Assembly (NCBI RefSeq): GCF_020283565.1
Contig: NC_060063.1
Location: 19,844,720 to 19,908,719, forward strand
Origin: Trifolium pratense
Taxonomy: Eukaryota; Streptophyta; Magnoliopsida; Fabales; Fabaceae
DNA length: 64,000 nucleotides
Reading direction: 5' to 3'
Shown: positions 1-11,792 of the stretch, one piece after another
How positions within the stretch are numbered: position 1 is the first letter of the stretch
Layout: each line of letters opens with the position of its first letter
Translations under genes and position numbers: made by a program
Notes under the pieces: model-generated
What the model saw: the letters and a program-made list of their open reading frames with translations, nothing else
The model's database searches: none
Told to the model about the DNA's origin: nothing

Positions 1-1
1 G

Positions 2-3000
2 GGTACAAAAAATAATGGTAATGGGCCCAGAAGTGAGAGAGCAGCCCAATCAGAAAGAAGAAGAAATGGAGCACGTGATAGAGGTTTTACCCATCTCTCT
101 TACCAAGAGTTGATGGATAGGAGACAAAAGGGGCTTTGCTTCAAATGTGGAGGCCCATTTCATCCAATGCATCAGTGCCCAGACAGACAACTTCGCGTAT
201 TGGTCTTAGACGAGGATGCAGAAGGTGAAACGGAAGAGAATGTCATAGCGGTGGAGGTGGACGGATCTGATGAAGAGAAGCAGGGAGAGATGTGCATTCT
301 GAACTTAAATCATATTTCTCATGGAAACAACAAGACTGTTAAATTCCAAGGTGAAATGTGTGGAGTTCCTGTGTTGGTGTTGGTGGATAGTGGAGCCACG
401 CACAATTTCATTTCTCAGAAATTGGTGCATAAATTGGAATTACCAGTAGAGGAGACCCCAGTTATGAGTATTAAATTGGGAGATGGTATCAAAACAAGTA
501 CCCAGGGCGTCTGCAAAAGCGTGGAATTATGTATTGGTGATTTTAAGTTAATTCCATCAATGCATTTGTTTGAGTTGGGTGGAATAGATGTGGTGTTGGG
601 TATTGAGTGGCTTAAAACATTGGGTGATATGATTGTGAACTGGCATCAGCAAACAATGAGTTTTTGGAGTGAGAAGAAATGGGTGACTTTACAAGGCATA
701 GATGGAGGTGGTAAAGGGGTGGTAGCGTTACAGAGTATTTTGAGTAAGCCTAAACTCAATAACCAAGATGGGTTGTGGGGGGTGAAGGGAGGAGAGATGG
801 GGCAGATGCAAGAACTAACTAGCGGTCAACAGAAGGAGTTGCAGAGTCTGTTGGATAAATATGAAGGAGTATTCCAAGAGCCTTCAGGTTTACCCCCTAA
901 AAGAAACAAAGAGCATGCTATCAACCTGATAAACAACCATGGGGCAGTTAATGTGAGGCCCTATAGGTACCCTCACCACCACAAAAATGAAATTGAGAAA
1001 CAAGTGCAAGAGATGCTAGCTGCGGGCATCATCAGACATAGTACAAGCTCTCTCTCCAGTCCTGTCATTTTGGTGAAGAAGAAGGATAATACATGGAGGA
1101 TGTGTATAGACTATCGTGCTCTTAATAAGGTAACTATCCCAGACAAATTCCTTATTCCTGTCATAGAAGAATTATTAGATGAGTTGCATGGGGCAAATTT
1201 TTATTCAAAGCTTGATTTAAAGTCTGGTTATCATCAAGTGAGGGTTAGGGAATCAGATGTTGGCAAAACTGCATTTAGAACGCATGAAGGACACTATGAA
1301 TTTTTAGTGATGCCATTTGGGCTTAGGAATGCCCCATCAACTTTTCAGAGTTTGATGAATGATGTGTTTAGACACTTATTGAGGAAGGGAGTGTTAGTAT
1401 TTTTTGATGATATCCTCATTTATAGTAGAAGCTGGGATGAACATAAGAGACACTTGGAAGAAGTGTTACAATTACTAGCTTATCATCAGTTGGTAGCCAA
1501 CAGAAAAAAATGTAGTTTTGGCCAGAAAACTGTGGAATATTTGGGTCATTTGATCAATGCAGAAGGTGTGGTTGTGGATCCTAATAAAGTGAAGAGTATG
1601 ATACAGTGGCCAGTCCCCAAAAATGTGAAGGGAGTAAGGGTTTTTTTGGGGCTGACTGGGTATTACAGAAAATTTATTAGGGATTATGGAAAGATAGCCA
1701 AGGCACTGGCAGAGCTCACAAAGAAAGACAGTTTCAAGTGGGGTACCGAAGCACAATGTGCTTTTGATGAGTTGAAGAGAAGGTTGACCACAGCTCCTGT
1801 ATTGTCATTACCAGATTTCACAAAAGAATTTGTGATTGAATGTGATGCTTCAGGGAGTGGATTAGGTGCTATTTTAATGCAGGACAAGAAACCCATTGCT
1901 TACTTTAGCAAGGCTTTGGGGGTGAGGAATTTGACAAAATCTGCTTATGAAAAGGAGTTGATGGCAGTGGTCTTAGCCATACAACATTGGAGACCATATT
2001 TGCTGGGGAGGAGGTTCACCGTGTCCACTGACCAAAAGAGTTTGAAACAACTAATGCAACAACGGATAGTGACTATGGAGCAACAGAACTGGGCTGCTAA
2101 ATTATTGGGGTATGACTTTGAGATTGTATAGAAGCAAGGGAAGTTGAACAAGGGAGCTGATGCCTTGTCCAGAATGTATGAAGGGACAGAATTGAACAGC
2201 ATTTTGTCCTATGTTCAATGGGATCAGGAGCAAATAGTACAACAGGAAGTGAGTCAAGATGAGAAGCTTCAGACAGTAATCAAAGAATTGCAGAAAGATC
2301 CTAATGCTAGACCTGGTTATGAATACAAGCAGGGAGTTTTGTACTATGAAGGCAGGTTAGTGATATCCAGCAAATCATCTTTAATTCCTACATTTTTGAA
2401 GGAATTTCATGCTACTCCACAAGCCGGGCACTCTGGATTTTACAAAACATATAGAAGAATTGCTGCAAATTTATATTGGATAGGAATGAAGGGAACAATC
2501 CAAGATTTTGTGAAAAGTTGTGATATTTGTCAGAGACAAAAATATCTAGCTACCTCTCCTAGAGGGTTATTGCAGCCACTTCCTATTCCAGAACAGATAT
2601 GGGAAGATATCTCCATGGATTTCATCACTGGTCTACCCAAATCTAAGGGGTATGAGGCAATTTTAGTAGTTGTGGATCGTTTGTCCAAATATTCACACTT
2701 TATTCCTCTTAAACATCCTTATACAGCCAGAAGCACAGCAGAAGTGTTTTGTAAAGAAGTGGTGAGATTACATGGTGTGCCATTAACTATAGTAAGTGAC
2801 AGGGACCCAATATTTATGAGTAGTTTTTGGAAGGAACTGATTAGAATGCAAGGAACACAGTTGAAAATGAGCACAGCTTATCATCCAGAATCTGATGGGC
2901 AAACTGAGGTGGTGAATAGGTGTTTAGAAACCTATTTAAGATGTTTTATTACTGACCAGCCCAAGACATGGATGTTATGGGTACACTGGGCTGAGTACTG

Positions 3001-3796
3001 GTTCAACACTAATTATCATGCCTCTACAGGGAAGACTCCATTTGAAGTAGTGTATGGGAGATCACCACCAGCTTTGACAAGATGGTTGCAGGGTGAGACC
3101 AAAGTAGAAGCAGTACAAAGGGATTTGGTGGATAGGGATGAAGCCCTCAGACAATTGAAGACTCAGCTTGTGAAGGCACAAGAGAAAATGAAGAGTCAAG
3201 CTGATAAGAAGAGGTTAGATAGGAGCTTTATGGTGGGAGAGTGGGTCTTTGTCAAGCTCAGGGCACATAGGCAGAAGTCAGTAGTGACCAGAATCAATGC
3301 CAAACTAGCAGCCAGGTATTATGGTCCCTACCCTATACTTGAAAGAATTGGTGCTGTAGCTTATAAGTTAAAATTGCCAGAAGGGTCTAGAGTACATCCG
3401 GTGTTCCATGTCTCTTTGTTGAAAAAAGCTGTGGGAAACTATGATGAGAATGAAGAACTACCAGAATTAATGGATGAAGGAGAGAATTATGAACCAGAAG
3501 CTGTGTTGGCCACTAGAAAGATAAACCAGCAAGGAGAAGAAATTAAACAAGTGTTGGTTCATTGGAAGGGGCAGACTGCAGAAGAAGCTACTTGGGAGGA
3601 AGTAATTATGATGAGAAGTCAATTCCCAAAGTTCAACCTTGAGGACAAGGTTCTAGTTGAAGGGGAGGGTATTGATAAGACCCATTTAGCTGAGTCACTA
3701 CCACATGAGCAGTTGGTACACTATGATACAGCTGGACATAAAATATGGAAAGTGTATTCAAGAAGGAAGAAGAGCAATAAAGGAATTGGCGACTAA
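2..3796 (+). pseudogene. gypsy-1 Gag-Pol polyprotein with one in-frame stop
   Basis: The frame is open from base 2 to the stop ending at 3796, apart from a single TAG at 2129-2131. The two halves (110-2131 and 2132-3796) share one frame, so the element is disabled by one nonsense change, placed just after RNase H. Visible motifs are a CCHC knuckle near 137-180 (CFKCGGPFHPMHQCP), a protease motif LVDSGATHNFIS near 385, RT with LDLKSGYHQV near 1210 and the active site FFDDILIYS near 1400, an RNase H domain near 1840-2110, an integrase with HHCC zinc finger and HPESDGQTE near 2883, and a chromodomain with VLVHWKGQ near 3553. As a family it copies its RNA to cDNA and integrates it; the chromodomain usually guides integration into heterochromatin. 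Confidence 0.93.
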
Positions 3797-3879
3797 ATTG
3801 GTTACTTATGATTTGTCTTTAATTTGGAGTGAAAGCTGTGTGCAATTGTCTTCCATAATAAAAGGAGTATGAGGGAGAG

Positions 3880-4090
3880 TGTCAGAACTCATCTTGAAAT
3901 TTATCTTTGTACTATAATGGTTAGGAAGTACTAACTTCCTAAAAGGAGCTCTGCTCTGCGTCAGAAAAGTCCAGGAATTGTTTGATTCCTTTTTCGGTAA
4001 TTGTTTCTATTGTTTGTTATCAATAAAGCTTTCACCCCCTTTGTTGATTTTCATTTACTGTTTCATTGTTTTTTATATTGGTTCGTATCA
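3880..4090 (+). repeat. 3' LTR of gypsy-1
   Basis: A 211-bp stretch begins TGTCAGAACTC directly after a purine-rich tract (GAGGGAGAG, the likely polypurine tract) and ends in TATCA. It lies 83 bp past the polyprotein stop. The end at 4090 is chosen by the TG...CA rule; 4092 is also possible because the sequence continues CACA. Confidence 0.75.
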
Positions 4091-4279
4091 CACTAGCATT
4101 ATATATTATGGAAGAAAAATGCAATCAGCCACTTGAAATTGATGCTTAATTCTCAATTTTCCCAGCGATGAAACTACCTTATCTTTCATCACTTCATACA
4201 TTTTAATTTTTAAATTTGATATTGGTTTTCAGCATTGTTTTTAAATTCAATATTGATTTCCAACTTTCATGGATTGCAG

Positions 4280-4360
4280 ATAGAAGCTGAGAAAATATTG
4301 ATACAAAAACTTATTAGTATGGGCTATACCAAGCCAAGATTGGCAGTGACATCTTTGTAG
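4280..4360 (+). other. possible terminal exon of an unidentified gene
   Basis: A splice-acceptor-like TTGCAG is followed by 26 codons and a TAG, reading about IEAEKILIQKLISMGY and then TKPRLAVTSL. The amphipathic, helix-like composition resembles coding sequence. No upstream partner is seen because the gypsy-1 LTR ends only 190 bp before it. It may be the last exon of a gene that gypsy-1 interrupted, or chance. I do not recognise the protein. Confidence 0.25.
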
Positions 4361-4691
4361 CATCGAAGGAGGGAGCTTTTTTTTATGCATTTACATCCAT
4401 TATCCCAATGTTATGTTGTTATCTAATTTAGAAGCCATGATAGCTATTGATAACTTTAAGCTCTGTTATTATTATACACAATAGTTACAAACAAACCTTT
4501 GATGTGTTGATCCCTTGTCGATCTTGAATGTATGCGATTGAGATCACCATTGATGTTCCAAATGATCAAGGTTCATTACACATTAGAAACTTTATTGTAT
4601 GCTTGATTTTTGGGAGTTCTCGCTTGCTTTCTGGAGTCTTTTGCTGATAATGATAATGATGCTGCTTTCCTTGAACAATGATAACGTTAAT

Positions 4692-4834
4692 CCGTTTGGT
4701 TCGGGAAAGAAAGTGGGAGGAAAGAAAATAACGCAAACCAATACATGAACTTGGACTAGCTTTATTGATAGTTCATGCATTGGTTTGCATAATTTTCTTT
4801 CCTCCCACTTTCTTTCCATAGAGCCAAACAGACG
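4692..4834. mobile_element. foldback MITE with about 60-bp arms
   Basis: The sequence starting CGTTTGGTTCGGGAAAG reappears inverted as CTTTCTTTCCATAGAGCCAAACAG, and the two arms pair along most of their length around a loop near 4755-4770. It is a small non-autonomous DNA element with no coding capacity. Flanking TAA/TAAT could be a short target duplication but is not decisive. Confidence 0.7.
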
Positions 4835-5039
4835 TAATTGAACTAATGCACAAGTACAATAATTAAACACACCGGCTTGTTATCAATCTAGCATAACCAA
4901 TCATCTTCTCTAGAGTTTTGGATTAGGCATAGATTGTCGGTGAATGCAAATATACAATTAAAGTTTTGTGTTACTCTTGAAATAGATATTATATTGAAGC
5001 TAAAATAGGCATATATATAACACATTTCTGATGATGATG

Positions 5040-5330
5040 GAATTGATGATTCATATATCACCAATGATGATGTATGTGGAAGCAATAGCTCCATTAGGTA
5101 ATTTGACTAGGATAGGTGAAGAGGCTTAATGAGTATCCGCATGTCAATGGCTCCATTAGGTAATTTGACTAGGATAGATTTATCCTCATGCACATGGTTA
5201 AAAGAAGTTGATTCCTGCCTTAGCATGTTGTTGACCTTCTGACCTGCATCATGATTAGAGCTACTAGCTTTGAGTAGGGAGATCAATGCTTGATATTCTT
5301 TATGACTGAAAGAGGCAACTATCACCTGTT
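5040..5330 (-). pseudogene. degraded copia Gag/protease-like scrap
   Basis: On the minus strand a 72-codon frame reads FSHKEYQALISLLKAS and further on SILVKLPNGAIDM. These resemble the end of copia Gag and the stretch after the protease motif. No intact protease triad, LTR or neighbouring domain is present. A 28-bp segment (5088 and 5149 starts) is duplicated here, which has further rearranged it. Identification is weak. Confidence 0.3.
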
Positions 5331-6268
5331 TTTCGAGAGGTCAGTTGGTTGAGAATTCCATTCTCCAATCTTAAGGTACTCAATTTGAGGTCTAACATAA
5401 AAAATAAATAAATGAGGCAACTCTCCAATCTTTGGGATTGTGATCAATGATTGTGATCAACATCATCATATCACCATTAACACAATTTTCCACAGCACTT
5501 TTGGGAGGTGTGAAACCATATTTGAATTTAAAAACAGGAGGGCATTCATTCTTTCATTAGTAAATGTCAGCTGTGTGTCCCAAGGTTTCTTGATATCACC
5601 AAGATTGATGGAGACAAAGGTTTCATCAGTGTCATCCAAGTGATTCAATGCTCCATCATAGAGGGAGAGTCGAAGCTATGAAAGAAGAACGATTATTCTT
5701 TAATAATTACCGGTTTTATACTCACCGGTTTTAAATATAAGTAAAAAAACTACTTAGAATTATTCAAATTGATAGACTAATTAGAATTATTCTTTTATAC
5801 TCACCGGTTTTAAATATAAGTAAAAAACTATTTTTTAAGTTGGTCCAAATTACTTAAAATATTTTAACGTAAGAGACTAAATTAAAACCGAAAATAAACA
5901 TGCAATTAAAGCCAATGTTTTAAGTATTTAATAAATAAATTCAAAAATTTTGAAATTAAAGCAAAACTTTGAAATTTTGAAGGACAAAAAAGTTTGATAA
6001 TTAAAAATGTTTTTTCCCCCTAAAAAACACTGTAGAATTTTAAAGGACAAAAATGTTTGCACCCCTAACCCGGGGTCCTGGATCCGCCTCTGGCAGCAAA
6101 TACAATGACAATTATATAATTTTTATTTATTTTTATTTTTATAAACACAGAGGGTGCAATTGTGATTTCACGATGTTTGTTTCGAAGGCATCCTAAATTT
6201 ATAAATTTCTTTGTGGTGTAAAATTGCTTGCTAGTAGTCGTTTTAGTGCAATTATCCCAAAATCAGGA
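5331..6268. other. AT-rich intergenic stretch
   Basis: I see no supportable gene. Short frames on both strands at 5440-5650 overlap each other and show no recognisable motif. Around 5700-5850 a phrase containing ACTCACCGGTTTTAAATAT occurs twice, which suggests a small local duplication. Confidence 0.5.
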
Positions 6269-6292
6269 ATATATATATATATATATATATAT
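6269..6292. repeat. (AT)n microsatellite
   Basis: About twelve AT units in a row, next to the left end of the following inverted-repeat element. Confidence 0.9.
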
Positions 6293-6530
6293 GTAACATT
6301 TGAGTAATGTTACACCGCTCAATAACGCTTTAACGAATACAAATTTTATAAAATCTACCGTTGGATTGAAAGCTTATATCGTATAGATCATCTATGTTGA
6401 ATTGTATAAAAATCTAAAATCGTTTGATATGTTTTTGAGATAGATCAAGATTAACGGTATTCAATAAAAACGCAAAAACCATTAATTTTCATCGGTCTCA
6501 ATAACATATCAAACAATTTTAGATTTTTGT
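6293..6530. mobile_element. inverted-repeat MITE
   Basis: The stretch at 6408-6436 (AAAAATCTAAAATCGTTTGA and on) returns as its reverse complement at about 6503-6528. No reading frame is present. Its right end coincides with the point where an F-box-like reading frame breaks off, so the element may have truncated that gene. The outer boundaries are approximate. Confidence 0.5.
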
Positions 6531-6650
6531 GAAGAGTATGAAAGTTTGAAGAGCTTGTTTGATATTCAAAAAGGAGAGAATATGAATGATAACGGAATCT
6601 GGTAAATCACCGAGTCTATCTTCTTTGTTTTGATGTCCCCTCTTCAGAAT
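6530..6650 (-). pseudogene. F-box domain fragment
   Basis: The minus-strand frame reads EDRLGDLPDSVIIHILSFLN and then IKQALQTFILFTK, a good match in pattern to the N-terminal half of a plant F-box motif of the FBD/LRR type. Such proteins are substrate receptors of SCF ubiquitin ligases. Only about 40 residues remain; there is no LRR or FBD part, and the frame stops where a MITE begins. A dead gene piece is by far the most likely reading. Confidence 0.6.
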
Positions 6651-7225
6651 ACTAAAAAAAGCAAAAGTAGGAAATAAGTCGATATTTATATACGTACCTA
6701 ACATAACCGAGTGAAAACCCTTGTGATTTTCTGATTTCTGCAATTTCACTAAAGAAGCAAGTTCACTTCATATTTACATGTCAGTTTTTTCAAGGATCTA
6801 TTTCATCATTTTAACCCCTTCTTTGAGTATTATATATTTTACTTAACAATCTTTTCAACGAGAAATACTTTAGTAGATCATCTTTAAGCAAGTGAACTAA
6901 AGGAATATACAAATGGCACATAATTATACAAAATCTTTGTGCCACACAATTTAACATTCATATTGATAAAATGTCAGATGTATGTTCAAGTCTTTCTCCT
7001 TGATCACATCATACATAATTCAAAAGCTATCAACTATGAATAGTGCATTTTCAAAGACAACAACAAACACTTTGGTATAATTGTATTGCACTTGGCTTGG
7101 CTAGAACAGTACTTTGTATCGAGTTTCGACTTAGTTGGGGATTGAGATAAAATGTCTATTCCAAAGGAAATGATTTATCCTACAAGGACTAATACCAATT
7201 TGTCAAAACAATCTTTCATACAGCA

Positions 7226-10200
7226 TTATCTCCTCTTTTTTCCACCCTTCCCAGATTTGCTGGAAGGACCAGCAGTTGATGTTGATACAGTTTCTTGCTT
7301 CTTAGTCCTTCCATGATGTTTTGGTACCATCTCCGCAACACGAAGCATTAGTTGCTTTCCTGCAAAAATTTCATGTCAACAATGATAAACATATTTCAGA
7401 TACATTATATCAATGCAACTTGTTGAAAATGATTACAAGACTAGTTCTTATGCATTTGATGTGTGGTAGATAACTGCAAGAAAAATATGAGAATTTCATC
7501 CAAAAGTGTAAGGAAATTAAGGGATCTGATGATGGAACTCTAGATCTCAAATAATGAAAATAAGATTGAAATGGAGAAATATGTAATTGTATTGATTGAA
7601 AACAGATGAACAATTACACAGTTTATGAAAATGGAGAAAGAAAATAACAAAGATAACAAACTAGTAGAGAAAATCTACTAGCCCCAAACCACTAAGTGCC
7701 CCAAATCACTAAAAGTGATCCCCTTAATTCTAACTGAAATTCTCGCCAAGTTATTCCTTGTGCATAACAATCCTTATATAGTGGAGCAAGTCCTCATGCT
7801 CTCCATGCACTCATGCCACCTCATCACACCTTAGTCTTGGGCCAAAGTCAAGGCCCACTTCATGATTCAAGTCTCTATCATCTGACAACTATAGAATCTA
7901 AAGAACCTACAACATTAGGAAAACTTGCAACCTGTTGCAACTTGAATATTCATAACGTTTGAAGTACAATGAAAATGACATAACACCCAACCCTACAACA
8001 ACCTCACCACCCAAAAACTACCCACTACAGTAACATGCCTAATTTGTAGAGTTTAGTAGAATCAATTCAAATTTTTAGACATATAAACCAGAGAACATGG
8101 ACTAAGTAAAGAAACCACAGTTTCTTATCATTACTCTTATCTTCCACCCTTAAAAAGCAGAGGAAAAACACCTGTAAACTTTGAGCTGAAAACATGTCTC
8201 CCCCTTTGATGACATCTAGTCATATTAGGTTTTTCTTAACATTTTCAGAGTATTTTAGTAAGTTTTAGGTGTAATTACATGGTAAAAGAGAAGAGGTTAG
8301 CAAAGTCAAAACATCACAAAGAGTTTGTAGACAATAGCACAAAACAGACAAATTTCTGCAAAAATCACACCACGATTTATTAGCATCGTGCCACGGGGAA
8401 ATAAGCTTTTCACCCTTGGAAACAAGATTGAAGATTGCTATTCATCACTACTAGTTAAGGAAACCAAAAAAAGAAAATTTTGTATAGAAAATAGCACTTT
8501 TACACTTTTTAGAGATTAACTACACAAGTTTCAAGAAGACTTTACCATATTTAGTTCCTTAACTAGGGCACTAGTTAGCATTTTCCCAAAAATTAATAGT
8601 TAATTTTGTGCTTAATGTTTTGCCTTATCTTGCGAATTTGGAACTGATTTTAAGGGATAATTCGCTACTGACCCTGGGTATTATAACTTCATCTAAATTA
8701 AATATTTGTTAACGTTATGAATATTGAATTAGCTGGTATGATTTAGAATTTAACTTACAATCATGCTTTTGATAACACAAGTTTCACAAAGAATTAGGGT
8801 TCTATGTTAGATAAATGGGATCATGAGCCAAGGAATTGGCTTGATCTACTTTGCTAAATTATCGTGACTACTAGAGTTTAATTGTTATAGCCTTATAGGT
8901 AGAGTCTAGATTACTAGATAGGGACAAAGAGAGGATTCAAACAATTCCTAATCGCTTTTTGTTATTAACGAATTAGTACACTTGTCAAATTATCCATCAC
9001 CCCTCCCACTTTCACCTCTTCCATTCTTGAAGAGGAAAAAAAACTCGATGAAAGTTCATTGTCACTTCAAAATAGTAAGTGAAGCAACATTGTGCTTGAT
9101 TGTGGTTTTGAACTAACAAAGGAGCATTCTAAAGTTTTTCTCCTTCCTCTAATGTGATTATCCAGAGTTCCGTGTAAATCTTTGTTTACTTTTTTATTGT
9201 TTTAATTTTTATTTTTTATTTTTTATTATTGACTGTGTTTTAGAAATAACCTACTTCAGCTAGAAGAGAAAACATTTTACCACAATTATGTTGAGCTGGG
9301 AAAACAACCAGCACCATAAATTTGGAAAAAGCTCATAACAAATGCTAGCGCAATAGATGGTTTAACAAGAAAGCTTTGAGAAAGTTGCACCAAGTCACAT
9401 ATACATTACACGACTCTTATGATGCATCTTGGGGTTTAAGAGTACCTATTTCTTTCCCAGTTGAAAATTAATTTTCATGATAAAAGAAAATAAACTGAAA
9501 ATTAATTTTCATGATAAAAGAAAATAAACTGTCCCCGTAAGCTTAGCTCAGTTGGTAGGGACATCGCATTATATGTGCAGGAGCTCGGGTTCGAACCAGG
9601 GACACTCCACTTATTCAACTTTAAGGTGGATTTTCTAGCCACTAGGCTACTTGACCAAAAAAAAAAAAAAAAAAAAAAACTCAATTTTGCTTATTTTTAA
9701 GCTCTGCTTATATGAGTACAGGACTTCTTCAACTTATTTCAATTTTGTATAAATAAAATGCTAAAATATTAACACTAGTCCTAAGTCCTAATTTCTATGC
9801 AGATGTAAGATCACAGTACCGACATTGTGCTAATTCCTTGCAATAGTTCACAGTAACCAGTCAAAATCTTAGTGTCTAAAGCAATACAAATAGAATATTA
9901 TAAAACCCCCCAAGTAGAAATAGTTCAACTCCACAAGATGCATCACATAAATAGACTTAAGGCTTGTTTGAATTGACATATTTGATTTTATCTATTGACA
10001 TAAGCACTTGTGAAACTGTTTGTAATAGCTTATAAAAAACAACTTATGACATGTCCATAAGTTGATTTCAACTTATCCTCACAATATAAAAGTAAACAAT
10101 ATAAAAGTCATATGATAAGAAACACCATACATTATTCACATTCACATAAACATAATATGAAATTGAGCAATATGATAAGAAAATAAAAATAAAAATAAAA

Positions 10201-10595
10201 ATAAATAATTGAGAATAAGAATATTATTACTTGATGAAATGGATGAATTACAAAGAGTTCCATCAACTCTTTTCAGCAAAACCCTAACTCTCCCTCTTTG
10301 CATGAAATCACGAGGATAAGCCTTATCAATCTGTTTCACAAAAATCAAATACATTTAATTCATTAATCAAATTTTCAAAAATCAAAATTGATTCGATAGA
10401 GCGAGCGAATGAGTGAACCTCAATTGCAAATGGAAGTTTCAGAAAAGAGCAACAATCACCGATTTCGACACAAGTAGGGTTTTCGCATGCGTTGGAAAGG
10501 GAAATTCGTCTTCCTTCAGCTACCGTTTTTTTCGAATTCATGTAAATTGGATATAGTATAATCCATTTCTTTATGTTCGCTAATTCATTCTCCAT
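7226..10595 (-). CDS. SRP19: signal recognition particle 19 kDa protein (SRP19)
   Basis: Three exons on the minus strand give a complete 136-residue protein: 10419-10595, 10231-10330 and 7226-7359. All introns are GT-AG and phases match exactly (the last codon of exon 2 is split 1/2). The protein reads MENELANIKKWIILYPIY at the start, then SKKTVAEGRRIS and ENPTCVEIGDC, then KAYPRDFMQRGRVRVLLK in exon 2, and ends in a lysine-rich tail (KSGKGGKKRR). These are hallmark SRP19 stretches. SRP19 binds helices 6 and 8 of the SRP RNA, mostly during nucleolar assembly, and lets SRP54 load, so the particle can target secretory proteins to the ER. Length is typical for plants. An in-frame ATG two codons upstream (10601) is an alternative start; MENEL is chosen as closer to family starts. 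Intron 2 is 2.87 kb and holds a solo LTR and a SINE; no coding damage is seen. Confidence 0.95.
7530..7880 (-). mobile_element. solo LTR in SRP19 intron 2
   Basis: A 351-bp TG...CA unit is flanked on both sides by TCTGA (7525-7529 and 7881-7885), the 5-bp duplication expected of LTR-element insertion. On the minus strand it contains a TATA-like CTATATAAGG. No internal element sequence is left, so it is a solo LTR formed by LTR-LTR recombination. It has the same orientation as SRP19. Confidence 0.82.
7886..9461. other. SRP19 intron 2, unassigned part
   Basis: Unique-looking AT-rich intron sequence. I see no reading frame with recognisable motifs and no RNA gene. Confidence 0.6.
9462..9529. 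repeat. 34-bp tandem duplication
   Basis: Two identical adjacent 34-bp copies, each containing ATTAATTTTCATGATAAAAG. The second ends directly at the 5' end of the SINE that follows, so the duplication could be connected with that insertion. Confidence 0.85.
9531..9680 (+). mobile_element. tRNA-derived SINE in SRP19 intron 2
   Basis: The left part is tRNA-like with a pol III A box (TTAGCTCAGTTGGTAGGG) and a B box (GGTTCGAACC) at the correct distance. It continues with a non-tRNA tail (CTAGCCACTAGGCTACTTGA) and a run of about 25 A residues. This is the layout of a plant SINE, transcribed by pol III and mobilised by LINE enzymes. It is inserted antisense to SRP19. Confidence 0.88.
9958..10090. 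mobile_element. MITE-like element, legume type
   Basis: The stretch beginning AAGGCTTGTTTGAATTGACA and running through CATAAGCACTTGTGA to AAGTTGATTTCAACTTATCC looks like a small, very abundant legume MITE that I recognise by pattern only. No clean terminal repeats or target duplication are visible here, so boundaries are soft. Confidence 0.45.
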
Positions 10596-10810
10596 GTTCA
10601 TCTCGTATTATTCAGATTATGTACAACACAAGTACACAACACACTGATTTGTGATTTTGATTTATGATTATTTATTTCTTACTCAATGTTCCAGATCTAA
10701 ACTAAACGAACAAGAAACCGGTTTACCATTTGCACCGCACTGTTTTTTGTTTCAACTGGTTACACCCCCTCTGACACAAATTAGAATATTAAATTACTCT
10801 AGTTACTGAA

Positions 10811-10861
10811 ATGCCCCTGCCTCATATTTTTTTTTTTTGACGCATGCCCCTGCCTCATATT
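10811..10861 (-). mobile_element. tail-only micro-retroposon (locus 1)
   Basis: Two perfect 18-bp copies of ATGCCCCTGCCTCATATT (10811-10828 and 10844-10861) flank 15 nt that on the minus strand read GCGTC followed by ten A residues. A long target duplication around an oligo(A)-ended insert is the signature of LINE-type retroposition, here with almost nothing of the template left. Confidence 0.6.
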
Positions 10862-10947
10862 TGTAACAAAATAAATTTATAAACAAAATACTACATTATA
10901 TTATAACGAGTGCATCCCTTATTCATAAAAGTATTTTGCTTTGAGCT

Positions 10948-11277
10948 ATCTTTGGTAAAAATAAGCTATAACTTATAAGCTACCTGATAGCTGATAGCTT
11001 ATAGATGAAAAATTAGTAGAATAAAATTAAAGTGTTCGACAAATTTAACTGTTGTAAGTACAAAATACCATAAAAATATATGGTTAGTGGATAGTTTTTT
11101 TTTTTTTTTGTAAGTGTTAGTGGGTAATTATTATAATTTTTGAAAAATAAATAAATAAAATTAATGAGGGTAAATATGGAATAAAATGAAAAAGCTATAA
11201 GCTATAAACTCATACGCTACTTAAATAACATCTCAAAAAACGCTATAAGCTAGTTAGAGAAGCTCGTTACCAAACAC
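10948..11277. mobile_element. probable MITE with TTTGGTAA termini
   Basis: The ends read TTTGGTAAAAATAAGCTATA and, inverted, TTTGGTAACGAGCTTCTC. The inside is rich in AGCTTATAAGCT-type words. There is no coding. A second AAGCTAGTT...TTACCAAA end occurs near 11351, so either boundary may be the true one. Confidence 0.4.
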
Positions 11278-11378
11278 TTCACATTTTTTTTCAAACAAAC
11301 TTATAAGCTAGTTCAATAAACACTATAAACTAGTTTATTGGACTTACCAAACGATGCCATGATTTGCCTTGTATTTAT

Positions 11379-11792
11379 CAATGTTTTAAGAACCGGACCG
11401 GAGGTCGAACCGTTGTGACAACTGGTTCAAGGGTCAACCGGTCGGATCGGTTCAACCGTTATTGAACCGTTTATATTGAACCGTTCATATAATTTTTTCA
11501 CGTGTTTGAGTCTATGGTTGGAAAGGAAAGATTTTTGATTTTTTAACCTTTCAATTTCAATCCATCGTTTTTTTTAATTAAATTTTTTTTTTTTTTTTTT
11601 TAAGTGAGAGAAAAACTGGCCGGTTCACCGGTTCACCGGTTCACCGGTTCACACCGGTTCACACCGGTTCACACCGGTTTTTGACCGGTTCCACTGACTA
11701 GCGGTTCTTGCTAGTCGACCGGACCGCCGAGGGCACCGGTTCGTGGTCGAACCGGTCGGACCGGCCGGTCCGGTCCGGTTTTCAAAACATTG
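11379..11792. mobile_element. non-autonomous hAT element with 8-bp target duplication
   Basis: A 414-bp element is flanked by GTATTTAT on both sides (11371-11378 and 11793-11800), the 8-bp duplication of hAT transposons. Its terminal repeats begin CAATGTTTTAAGAACCGGAC on the left and CAATGTTTTGAAAACCGGAC on the inverted right. The interior is rich in ACCGGTTC words, with a run of CACCGGTT repeats at 11622-11685. No transposase is encoded, so movement would need a helper. Confidence 0.88.

Larger units (their letters stand above)
1..4090 (+). mobile_element. Ty3/gypsy chromovirus, 3' part (element gypsy-1)
   Basis: The element enters from the left edge inside gag and ends with an LTR at 3880-4090. 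Domain order is Gag zinc knuckle, protease, reverse transcriptase, RNase H, integrase, chromodomain, which is the gypsy order (integrase after RT) and the chromovirus type. The 5' LTR and most of gag lie outside the window, so a target-site duplication cannot be tested. It resembles the second gypsy element at 14.9-24.5 kb throughout the pol region but is clearly a different copy, and their LTRs differ. Confidence 0.93.

Noticed and set aside
1475..2202. Minus-strand frames inside gypsy-1
   Set aside because: Shadows of the RT-RNase H coding strand, as are the antisense frames in gypsy-2 and the copia elements.
9540..9612. Possible tRNA gene (A and B boxes present)
   Set aside because: The acceptor stem does not close, and the unit continues into a non-tRNA tail and a poly(A) run, which is SINE structure.
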